The notes under the pieces are model-generated. The model was not told the origin of the DNA and did no database searches. It was given only the letters and a program-made list of their open reading frames with translations. Of a stretch of DNA of 7,873 nucleotides, positions 1 through 7,105 are shown piece after piece (the first letter of the stretch is position 1; every line of letters starts with the position of its first letter). This DNA is from Chloroflexota bacterium (GTDB lineage Bacteria > Chloroflexota > Dehalococcoidia > DSTF01 > JACRBR01): assembly GCA_021813085.1 (NCBI GenBank), contig JAKAMA010000099.1, forward strand, positions 1-7,873, read 5' to 3'. The translations under genes were made by a program, and so were the position numbers.

Positions 1-1375
<1,375 letters not shown>

Positions 1376-1389
<14 letters not shown>

Positions 1390-2290
1390 GCGGATCACGA
1401 TCACCGAAGTCGGCCCGCGCGACGGGCTCCAGAACGAAGACCTGTTCTTCGAGACGCCGCGCAAACTCGAGCTGATCGCCCGGCTCGCGGCGGCCGGGCT
1501 GCGGCGCATCGAGGCGGCTTCCTTCGTGAGCCCGGCGGCGATCCCGCAGATGCGCGACGCCCGCGAGGTCATCACACAGGTGCCGCGCTGGCCGGGCGTC
1601 ACCTACGTGGCGCTCGTCCCGAACGAGCGCGGCGCGCGCGACGCGATCGCGGCCGGCGCCGACGAGCTGGCCACGGTCGTCTCGGCCAGCGAGACGCACA
1701 ACCGGCGCAACGTCAACCGGACCATCGAAGAGTCGCTCGCCGGGATCGAGAAGGTGGCGGAGCTCGCCGCCGCCGCCGCCCTGCCCTGGGCCGGCTACGT
1801 ATCAACGGCCTTCGGCTGCCCGTACGAGGGCGCGGTCGCGCCGGCGCAGGTGCTGCGCGTCGCGGCGCGCCTGCGCGCGCTCGGCGCGTACGCCGTCGCG
1901 CTCGGTGACACGATCGGGTCGGCGGACCCGCGGCAGGTGCACACACTCGTGCGAGAGGTGCGCGACGGGCTGCCGGACGTCCCCCTGCGGCTCCATTTCC
2001 ACGACACGCGCGGCACGGGCCTCGCGAACGTGCTCGCCGCGATGGATGAGGGCGTCGCCAGCTTCGACGGGTCCGTCGGCGGGCTCGGCGGCTGCCCGTA
2101 CGCGCCGGGCGCGGCCGGCAACGTCGCGACGGAGGACCTGGTGTACATGGCGCATCGCATGGGCATCGCGACGGGCGTCGACCTCGCCGCGCTGATCGAC
2201 GTGGCGCGCTGGGTCGAATCGCTCGTCGGGCGGGCGCTGCCCGGCCGTATCAAAGGCGCGGGTGAGGCCGTGCTGAGGGACAGCGCATGA
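1376..2290 (+). CDS. mvaB: Hydroxymethylglutaryl-CoA lyase
   Basis: This enzyme cleaves (S)-3-hydroxy-3-methylglutaryl-CoA to acetyl-CoA and acetoacetate, the last step of leucine degradation, in the cytoplasm. The 304-residue TIM-barrel protein is full length for bacterial members. It carries VGPRDGLQNE near the N-terminus (Arg15, Asp16), Glu46, the metal-binding LHFHDTRG (His207, His209), and the signature GGLGGCPYAPGAAGNVATED with catalytic Cys240 and Asn249. The spacing of these residues matches, with a constant offset of 26, that of the known active-site residues of human HMG-CoA lyase (Arg41, Asp42, Glu72, His233, His235, Cys266, Asn275), so activity is very likely intact. The ATG start lies 14 bases inside the end of the carboxylase gene, in another frame, and leads straight into the conserved PERITITEVGPRDG. 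This overlap implies co-translation. The symbol liuE is also used for this gene in leucine operons. Confidence 0.96.
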
Positions 2291-2979
2291 TCGATAAGAC
2301 GTTCGCCTCACCCGACGACGCGCTGCACGACGTGGCCGACGGCGCGACGATCATGTTCGGCGGGTTCGTGTCGGCCGGCACGCCGAGCAACCTGATCCTG
2401 GCGCTGCAACGGCGCGGCACCCGCGGCATCACCGGCATCGCCAACAACATCGGCCTCGGCGACCTGCTGGATGTGCTGTGCGAGAAACGCCAGCTCGCGA
2501 AGTTCGTCGCGACGTTCGCGATCCGCGCGTCGGGCGCGCGCAAGAGCCTGTTCGAGGAGCAGTACGCGCGCGGCGAGGTCGCGCTCGAGCTCGTGCCGCA
2601 GGGGACGTTCGTCGAGCGGATCCGGGCGGCAGGCGCGGGGCTCGGCGGGGTGCTGACGCGCACCGGCCTGGGCACGATGGCGGAAGAAGGCAAGCGGATC
2701 ATCAACATCGATGGCGCGGACTATCTGCTGGAGCTGCCGCTGCGCGCGGACTTCGCGTTCATCAAGGCGCACCGCGCTGACCGCATGGGGAACCTCGCGT
2801 ACCGGATGGCGGGCCGGAACTTCAACCCGGCGATGGCCACCGCCGCGGACGTCGTCATCGCGGAGGTGGAGCAGGTCGTCGAGCCGGGCGAGATCGACCC
2901 GGAGTCCGTCGGGACGCCGGGCGTGTACGTCGACCGGGTCGTGCGGTGTGACCCGGTGCCGGTGCGATGGTACGGGTAG
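2287..2979 (+). CDS. scoA: 3-oxoacid CoA-transferase subunit A (acetoacetate:succinyl-CoA type)
   Basis: This is the alpha subunit of a family I CoA-transferase, which with subunit B moves CoA from a donor such as succinyl-CoA to acetoacetate. The 230-residue length is typical. The glycine-rich CoA-binding motif GGFVSAGTPSNLI lies at about residues 25-37. Family signatures further on include LVPQGTFVERIRAAGAGLGG, the following TRTGLGT, and the C-terminal GTPGVYVDRVVR. The start ATG overlaps the lyase stop codon in an ATGA (2287-2290), so the two genes are translationally coupled. The substrate is inferred from context: HMG-CoA lyase releases acetoacetate, which this enzyme would activate to acetoacetyl-CoA for thiolysis. 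Other family I substrates (3-oxoadipate, acetate/butyrate) cannot be excluded by sequence reading alone. Confidence 0.92.
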   Translation: MIDKTFASPDDALHDVADGATIMFGGFVSAGTPSNLILALQRRGTRGITGIANNIGLGDLLDVLCEKRQLAKFVATFAIRASGARKSLFEEQYARGEVALELVPQGTFVERIRAAGAGLGGVLTRTGLGTMAEEGKRIINIDGADYLLELPLRADFAFIKAHRADRMGNLAYRMAGRNFNPAMATAADVVIAEVEQVVEPGEIDPESVGTPGVYVDRVVRCDPVPVRWYG

Positions 2980-2982
2980 GAG
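2978..2982 (+). promoter_or_regulatory. Shine-Dalgarno site of subunit B, overlapping the subunit A stop codon
   Basis: AGGAG overlaps the TAG stop of subunit A (2977-2979) and sits 7 bases before the ATG at 2990. It fixes the start of subunit B: the frame is open much further upstream, but that part is a shadow of subunit A. Ribosomes ending subunit A would be placed directly on this site, a sensible arrangement for equal production of the two subunits. Confidence 0.8.
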
Positions 2983-2989
2983 CGGGCCG

Positions 2990-3646
2990 ATGGCGGGCTT
3001 GAGCCGCGAGTTGATCGCGCTACGGGTGGCGCGCGAGCTGCGAGAAGGCATGGTCGTGAACCTGGGCATCGGCCTGCCGACCCTCGTCTCGAGCTTCCTG
3101 CCTCCGGGTGCGGAGATCCTGCTCCAGGCCGAGGACGGGATCCTGGGCTACGGCGCGATCAGCGAGCAGGACTTTGACCCCGACCTCATCAACGCCGGCG
3201 GGCAGCCCGTCACGCTCCTCCCCGGCGCAAGCTTCTTCGACAGCGCCGCGTCGTTCGCGATGATCCGTGGCGGCCACGTCGACGTGGCCGTGCTCGGCGG
3301 CCTGGAGGTGTCGGAGCGGGGCGACCTGGCGAACTGGTACCTGCCGGAGCGCGGCGGCGGGTCGATTGGCGGCGCGATGGACCTCGCGTGCGGGGCGCGC
3401 AGGGTGATCGTCGCGATGACGCACACCGCGCGCGACGAGCGGCCGCGCATCCGCAGGCGCTGCGCGTACCCGCTGACGGCGCCGGCGTGCGTTGACCTCA
3501 TCGTCACGGACCTGGCGGTGATCGAGGTGCGGCCGGAGGGGCTGCTGCTTACGGAAGTCGCGCCGGGAGTGGATGCGGCATTCGTGCAGGCGCGCACAGA
3601 GGCGGAACTGCGGCTGTCGCCGGGCCTCCGGCAGATGGATCTGTAG
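2990..3646 (+). CDS. scoB: 3-oxoacid CoA-transferase subunit B
   Basis: This is the beta subunit of the family I CoA-transferase; it carries the glutamate that forms the covalent thioester with the acyl group and CoA. From the ATG preceded by AGGAG the protein is 218 residues, the usual length. VVNLGIGLPTLV lies at residues 22-33. The active-site loop reads LQAEDGILGYG with Glu48 as the expected catalytic residue. The family consensus at this place is usually SENG, so Ser and Asn are replaced by Ala and Asp while the Glu is kept. GGHVDVAVLGGLEVSERGDLANW and the G-rich GGGSIGGAMDLACGARRVIV that follow are typical. The gene closes the plus-strand operon and faces the convergent kinase gene across 20 bases. 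A long frame running upstream from 2711 is not part of the gene. Confidence 0.93.
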   Translation: MAGLSRELIALRVARELREGMVVNLGIGLPTLVSSFLPPGAEILLQAEDGILGYGAISEQDFDPDLINAGGQPVTLLPGASFFDSAASFAMIRGGHVDVAVLGGLEVSERGDLANWYLPERGGGSIGGAMDLACGARRVIVAMTHTARDERPRIRRRCAYPLTAPACVDLIVTDLAVIEVRPEGLLLTEVAPGVDAAFVQARTEAELRLSPGLRQMDL

Positions 3647-3666
3647 GGTGCGCCCGCCGCGTCCGC

Positions 3667-5292
3667 TCAGGGCCCCCGGCCGACGGCGGGCTTCGGTGCC
3701 GGCCGCGGGTGGGACGAGACGCCGGCGTCGGGAGGGGTCTGCGGGACGCCCGGCGTCTCGACGGTCACGGTGACCGCGCAGCCGTTGCGGGCGGCGGACT
3801 CGAGGGAGAACGACCCGCCGACCAGTTCCGCCCGCTCCTTCATGCCGAGGACACCGAGCTTGCCCAGGCGCGCGAGCGAGGAGACGTTCTCGGGCACGTC
3901 GAACCCGCGGCCGTCGTCTTCGACCGTGAGGCGCACGCTGCCGGGCAGGAAGACAAGCGTCACCGTGGCGCGCGTCGCCTGCGCGTGTTTCTCGACGTTG
4001 TGGAGCGCCTCCTGCGCGATGCGAAAGAGGGCGACCTCGACGGCCGAGCCGAGCCGGCGCGGCGTCCCGGACACCTCCAGGCTCGCGCAATCAGAGAGTC
4101 GCGCGTTCGCCTCCTCCACCGCCAGCTCGATCGCCGGCACGAGGCCCAGGTCGTCGAGCACGGACGGCCGCAGGTCGCGGCTGAAGCGGCGCACGGACTT
4201 GAGGATGCCACGCGACGACTGGAGCAGGTCGTCGAGCTGCTCTGAGGCGCGTCCATCCGCCGGCGCGCCCTCGCGGAGCCGCTCGAGCCGGCGCACGAGG
4301 TGGACGAGCTCCTGGGCGGTCTCGTCGTGCAGCTCGCGGGCGAGGCGCAACCGCTCGTCCTCCTGGGCCTGCGTGACCTGGCGGGCGTACGTCTGGAGGC
4401 TCTCCTGGCGCTCGCGGTACAGCCGGGCGTTCTCGACCGCGACATGGATCTCATGCGCGACGGCGCCGAGGAACTCCACCTGCTCCTCGGCGACCGGCAC
4501 GGCAGCGGCCCACACGACGCCCAGGACGCCGACCACAGGCCCCTCGCGGGAGAGCGGCACCGCGGTGCGATCACCGAGCCGCACGGGCTCGCGGCGTTCC
4601 TCGGCAAGCCGTTGCAGCTCTTCGTCGGGGACGCCGTCCGCCGGCAGTCGTTCGCGCGACTTGATGATGGCGAGCCACTCCCGGTTCCAGGCCGAAGGGG
4701 CGAGCCGGAGCCACACGACCTGCGCCGGCAGGACGGCGAGCAGGCGCTCCAGGACGGCCGGCAGCACGCGTTCGACGTCCATCGTGTGGCTGAGCCGCTC
4801 TCCGACATCTTTGAGCGTGCTGAGCCTCGCGCTCATCCGCTCGGCCCGCTGCCGCTGCTTCGATTCGAGGTCGACGCGCCAGGCGACCATGATGCCCGCC
4901 GGCAGCGTGATCGCCAGTTGGCCGACCTCCGTGAGCCAGTGGAACGAGCCGCGATGCCAGATCCACATGCTCGGCGACGTCAGGAAGACCAGCCAGAGCG
5001 CGGTGAGGATGGCGCCCTCCCAGCCAAACGAGAGCGCGGCGTAGAGCAGGGGGATCACGTAGAGCGTGATGGCGAGGCCGTGGAAGGTCTCGAAGGGGTT
5101 GGTGAAGCCCGCCATCTCGATGGCGTAGTGCGGGATGGTTGCGGCCACCACCATCAGTTGGATGTTCCAGAAGCGGCGGTCGCGCAGCCGGTCCGGGAAG
5201 CGGCTCAGAGGGACGAACACGTCGCGCACCAGGCGGCCTGCCACCCGGTGGTGCGGCGCCTGTGCCGGCGCGGGCGCAAGTTCAAGCTTCAC
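3667..5292 (-). CDS. Membrane-bound NarL-family sensor histidine kinase with GAF domain
   Basis: From the GTG at 5292 this is a 541-residue two-component sensor. The order is an N-terminal cytoplasmic stretch, about four hydrophobic helices (roughly residues 43-62, 72-88, 91-107, 120-138), a charged linker, and a GAF-like domain (about 165-288). A HisKA_3 dimerisation domain follows with phospho-acceptor His322 in RELHDETAQE, then a HATPase_c domain with N-box Asn432 (FRIAQEALHNVEKHA), DDGRGF (459-464) and LGVLGMKERAELVGG. The last 30 or so residues are Pro-rich and probably disordered. HisKA_3 kinases normally phosphorylate LuxR/NarL-type regulators, but neither flank carries one, so it is an orphan within this window. 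The GAF domain has no cysteine and its ligand cannot be guessed. GTG at 5298 would add two residues but sits directly on the GGAGG; GTG at 5292 has a 6-base spacing and is preferred. Confidence 0.93.
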   Translation of the reverse strand: MKLELAPAPAQAPHHRVAGRLVRDVFVPLSRFPDRLRDRRFWNIQLMVVAATIPHYAIEMAGFTNPFETFHGLAITLYVIPLLYAALSFGWEGAILTALWLVFLTSPSMWIWHRGSFHWLTEVGQLAITLPAGIMVAWRVDLESKQRQRAERMSARLSTLKDVGERLSHTMDVERVLPAVLERLLAVLPAQVVWLRLAPSAWNREWLAIIKSRERLPADGVPDEELQRLAEERREPVRLGDRTAVPLSREGPVVGVLGVVWAAAVPVAEEQVEFLGAVAHEIHVAVENARLYRERQESLQTYARQVTQAQEDERLRLARELHDETAQELVHLVRRLERLREGAPADGRASEQLDDLLQSSRGILKSVRRFSRDLRPSVLDDLGLVPAIELAVEEANARLSDCASLEVSGTPRRLGSAVEVALFRIAQEALHNVEKHAQATRATVTLVFLPGSVRLTVEDDGRGFDVPENVSSLARLGKLGVLGMKERAELVGGSFSLESAARNGCAVTVTVETPGVPQTPPDAGVSSHPRPAPKPAVGRGP

Positions 5293-5298
5293 CGACAC

Positions 5299-5303
5299 CC
5301 TCC
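5299..5303 (-). promoter_or_regulatory. Shine-Dalgarno site of the sensor kinase (decides the start)
   Basis: On the minus strand this is GGAGG. It ends immediately before the upstream candidate GTG (5298-5296), leaving no spacer, but lies 6 bases before the second in-frame GTG (5292-5290). Normal spacing therefore favours the start at 5292. Confidence 0.7.
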
Positions 5304-5340
5304 AGCGTCAGCGATACGTCGTCGCCCGTCGCTGACCGCT
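5304..5340 (-). repeat. Inverted repeat / predicted 5'-leader hairpin next to the kinase ribosome binding site
   Basis: The arms GTCAGCGA (5307-5314) and TCGCTGAC (5329-5336) are perfectly complementary. AGC (5304-5306) pairs further with GCT (5338-5340) if C5337 is bulged, giving about 11 bp around a 14-base loop. In the kinase mRNA the hairpin ends at the base just before GGAGG. It could modulate ribosome access, or as DNA serve as a dyad for a regulator. The repeat is seen directly; its role is inference. Confidence 0.5.
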
Positions 5341-5352
5341 GCCGCCTGGCGT

Positions 5353-5368
5353 CGAACCCGCGGGTTCG
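5353..5368. repeat. Perfect 16-bp palindrome upstream of the sensor kinase
   Basis: CGAACCCGCGGGTTCG reads identically on both strands with no mismatch and no spacer. It lies in the noncoding stretch about 60 bases upstream of the kinase start. A dyad this long outside genes is a candidate operator for a dimeric regulator, though in such GC-rich DNA some palindromes arise by chance. The GGTTCG part resembles a tRNA T-arm, but no tRNA fold is present. Confidence 0.45.
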
Positions 5369-5424
5369 GGGCCATACATGCGAGATCACCCTGCATAGGT
5401 CCTGCTGAGGTCAGACGCAGCGAC

Positions 5425-5430
5425 ATTGTA
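5425..5430 (-). promoter_or_regulatory. Possible -10 hexamer for the sensor kinase
   Basis: The minus strand reads TACAAT, five of six matches to the bacterial -10 consensus, in an otherwise very GC-rich region. No convincing -35 hexamer lies 16-18 bases upstream and there is no extended TG motif. If used, transcription would start near 5418, leaving a leader of about 125 bases that includes both the palindrome and the hairpin next to the ribosome binding site. Confidence 0.25.
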
Positions 5431-5470
5431 TCGGGAGGACAGGGAGCCTGCGTTGAGGCGCGCCGAAGCG

Positions 5471-5518
5471 GGCGGGGAGGCGGAACCGCCGCCCTGGCGC
5501 GGCGGCTCCGCCCCTGCC
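5471..5518 (-). terminator. GC-rich hairpin after the cupredoxin gene, probable operon terminator
   Basis: The arms at 5471-5492 and 5499-5518 pair around a six-base loop. As minus-strand RNA, the inner part forms 14 uninterrupted pairs including one U-G wobble; on the plus strand that same position is an A-C mismatch. A bulge at 5478 precedes a weaker outer stem. The hairpin begins 11 bases after the cupredoxin stop codon, where an operon terminator would be expected. No U-run follows, so it is not a textbook intrinsic terminator and may instead stabilise the transcript end. Confidence 0.5.
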
Positions 5519-5528
5519 GAGTGACCGC

Positions 5529-6629
5529 CTACTGCGCGAGGAAGCTGAAGCGCTGTCCGCGGTCGCTGTGCACGTACTTCGTGCCGTCCGGGAGCGTGCT
5601 CACCCGGAAGCAGGCGGCGTACCACCAGCCCGGGGTCACGTTCCCGGCCTTCTCGATGCTCTGACTCGAATCCAGGTCTTCCACCAGGAGCTGGCCCTTG
5701 ATGATGCTGTAATCCTCCTTGTCGGCGAGGCGCTGGTGGATGAGCGGGGTAATGTCGGTCTGCGGGTAGATCACGACATCGTGCTTCATGTTGGGCATGT
5801 CGTTCTTGACCTTGAAGTTCACGGACCCGGCCTTCACCACCAGGTGGTCGGGCAGGAACAGCCAGGAGCTGCTGAGGTCGCCCGTGCCGGGAGCCATGTC
5901 GAGGCTGACGGTGTCACTCGGGGTCGTGACGGAGGCGTCGGGACCGCCGGGGCCGGTGACGGCGATGGTGTTCACCATGCCCATGTCGAAGTGGACCGAC
6001 GTGCTCCCGTCGGGGTTCTTGGCCTCGACGAAGCAGGCCAGCTCGTAGAAGCCGGGGGTCAGTGTCGCGTTGACCGTGGCGGACTTGCCGGGGTCGATGT
6101 CGGTGGCCTTGCCGGCGAGGCCCTTGATGTACTGCGTCTCGTCGACGTCCTTCCCCTGCCGCTTCAACGCCAGGAGCGCGACAAGATCCTGCAGGGGGTA
6201 CAACCACACTTCGTGGATCTTCTTGCCGGTGTTGGTGAAGTTGATCTGGACAGGACCGGCAGGCACGGCCAACTGGTCGATGTCGTAGACCATCGCGTCG
6301 CCCGCTTCGTGGGCCTTCACGTTGATCGCTGCCGCACCGGCGACGGGCGAACCACCCCCTGCGCCGACCGTCGCCACCGGGACCGCCACCGTCGGTGGGA
6401 GCGCCGCGGACGTTGCCGCGGCCGTCGGGCTCGAGCTCGAGCTGCCGCTGCCGCAGGCGCTGAGCAGCGGCTGCACGGCCGCGACTCCGGCGAGCAGCCC
6501 GCCCATCCGCAGGATGTCGCGGCGCGTCATGCGGCGTCCGGTGAGCCGGTCCGCACGCGATGCGAGGTCGGCGAACAGGTCCGCCTCCCCGCCTTCTCCG
6601 TCCTTCCCGTTCTGTGTACCTGGACTCAT
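5529..6629 (-). CDS. Tat-exported lipoprotein with two tandem cupredoxin-like domains
   Basis: This is a 366-residue probable extracytoplasmic copper protein. A hydrophilic N-terminus leads to a twin-arginine motif (TRRDILR, residues 35-41), a hydrophobic stretch and a lipobox LSAC with Cys59. A Ser/Thr/Ala/Pro/Gly-rich linker extends to about residue 100. Two homologous domains follow, about 101-225 and 240-366. Each has a His after the early strands (KKIHEVWLYP, His139; MKHDVVIYP, His283), a TPGxxY-x-x-AC segment (Cys199, Cys340), a PDG loop and a second His (VHFDMGM, His213; VHSDRGQ, His354). The residue five after that His is Met218 in domain 1 and Gln359 in domain 2. This matches type 1 copper ligand order, but the Cys-to-His gap is 13 residues instead of the usual 2-4. 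Copper binding is therefore likely but unproven. The start is fixed by AGGAGG; the frame continues upstream only as a shadow of the cytochrome gene. It probably exchanges electrons with the neighbouring cytochrome. Confidence 0.88.
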   Translation of the reverse strand: MSPGTQNGKDGEGGEADLFADLASRADRLTGRRMTRRDILRMGGLLAGVAAVQPLLSACGSGSSSSSPTAAATSAALPPTVAVPVATVGAGGGSPVAGAAAINVKAHEAGDAMVYDIDQLAVPAGPVQINFTNTGKKIHEVWLYPLQDLVALLALKRQGKDVDETQYIKGLAGKATDIDPGKSATVNATLTPGFYELACFVEAKNPDGSTSVHFDMGMVNTIAVTGPGGPDASVTTPSDTVSLDMAPGTGDLSSSWLFLPDHLVVKAGSVNFKVKNDMPNMKHDVVIYPQTDITPLIHQRLADKEDYSIIKGQLLVEDLDSSQSIEKAGNVTPGWWYAACFRVSTLPDGTKYVHSDRGQRFSFLAQ

Positions 6630-6631
6630 GG

Positions 6632-6642
6632 CTCCTCCTCCT
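6632..6642 (-). promoter_or_regulatory. Extended Shine-Dalgarno site of the cupredoxin lipoprotein
   Basis: The minus strand reads AGGAGGAGGAG, overlapping the TAG stop of the cytochrome gene (6643-6641). The first AGGAGG lies 7 bases from the ATG at 6629. It is the strongest ribosome binding site in the window, sets the start well upstream of the Tat motif, and suggests the lipoprotein is made in larger amounts than its neighbours. Confidence 0.75.
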
Positions 6643-7105
6643 ACTTTGCCTGGCTGGACTTCGACGCTGCGACCGAATTGAGATACGCGACCAGCGCCCG
6701 GAGCTGGTCCTGCGTGAGGTCGGCGTAGGCCGGCATGCCGCCCGGGCCGCTGTGCGTACGCTGCTGAAGCGTGTTCACCCCGAAGCCGACGATCGGCGAG
6801 GTGAAGTTGCTGCCCTGCCCTTGCAGGCCGTGACACGACGCGCAGTTCAGTGCCACAAAGAGGGAGCGGCCCAGCGCCACAGGGTCGCTGGATGCGGCGC
6901 CGGACGCGCTCAGGCCGGGCGGGACGTACGGCGCCGGCGGGCCGACGACGGACTGCCCGGTGCGTGTGTAGTTGGCGACGTAGCCGCCGGCAAGGTTCGC
7001 GTGCGTGTACGGGCTGCGCGCGAAGATCGTCTGCAGTCCCAGCCCCAGGACCAGCACCAGCCCCCCGAAGAGCACCGGCGCGCTCCAGTACCAGCGCTTG
7101 CTCAT
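6641..7105 (-). CDS. Membrane-anchored monoheme c-type cytochrome
   Basis: This is a 154-residue protein with one hydrophobic N-terminal segment (about residues 9-29), most likely an uncleaved anchor since no clear signal peptidase site follows. A Pro/Gly-rich linker leads into a class I cytochrome c domain. The heme attachment motif is CASCH (Cys88, Cys91, His92; codons 6844-6830) within ALGRSLFVALNCASCHGLQG, and Met124 in GGMPAYADLTQDQL is the likely sixth ligand. The C-terminal helix QLRALVAYLNSVA is typical of the family. The start overlaps the end of the preceding gene in ATGA (7105-7102) and has AAGGAG at 7115-7110, four bases before the ATG. Eleven bases separate it from the cupredoxin gene. 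A role shuttling electrons outside the membrane, between a quinol-oxidising complex or cupredoxin and a terminal oxidase, is inferred from family and context. Confidence 0.94.
   Translation of the reverse strand: MSKRWYWSAPVLFGGLVLVLGLGLQTIFARSPYTHANLAGGYVANYTRTGQSVVGPPAPYVPPGLSASGAASSDPVALGRSLFVALNCASCHGLQGQGSNFTSPIVGFGVNTLQQRTHSGPGGMPAYADLTQDQLRALVAYLNSVAASKSSQAK

Noticed and set aside
2711..2989. Upstream extension of the CoA-transferase B frame
   Set aside because: The predicted residues are Arg/Ser/Thr-rich shadow sequence overlapping subunit A; the AGGAG-led ATG at 2990 gives the normal family length.
3652..3691. 8-bp inverted repeat (3652-3659 with 3684-3691) at the convergent junction, considered as a terminator
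   Set aside because: The loop is 24 bases, one arm is inside the kinase coding sequence, and no U-run follows on either strand. Short GC repeats like this are common at this composition.
5348..5400. T-arm-like GGTTCG, considered as part of a tRNA gene
   Set aside because: The sequence is a simple palindrome; no complementary T-stem, anticodon arm, acceptor stem or CCA end can be built around it on either strand.
5386..5625. Minus-strand 79-residue open frame spanning the end of the cupredoxin gene and the intergenic region
   Set aside because: It is out of frame with the cupredoxin gene, runs through the terminator hairpin, and has no plausible ribosome binding site or domain.
3770..5664. 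Long plus-strand open frames (3770-5044 and 4300-5664) antisense to the sensor kinase
   Set aside because: They are rich in Arg, Ser, Ala and Gly with no recognisable domain, as expected of antisense frames in GC-rich coding DNA; the minus-strand frame has a full kinase domain series.
6425..6445. Repeated CTCGAG/GAGCTC units
   Set aside because: They encode the poly-Ser linker after the lipobox and are explained by Ser codon use in a low-complexity spacer.
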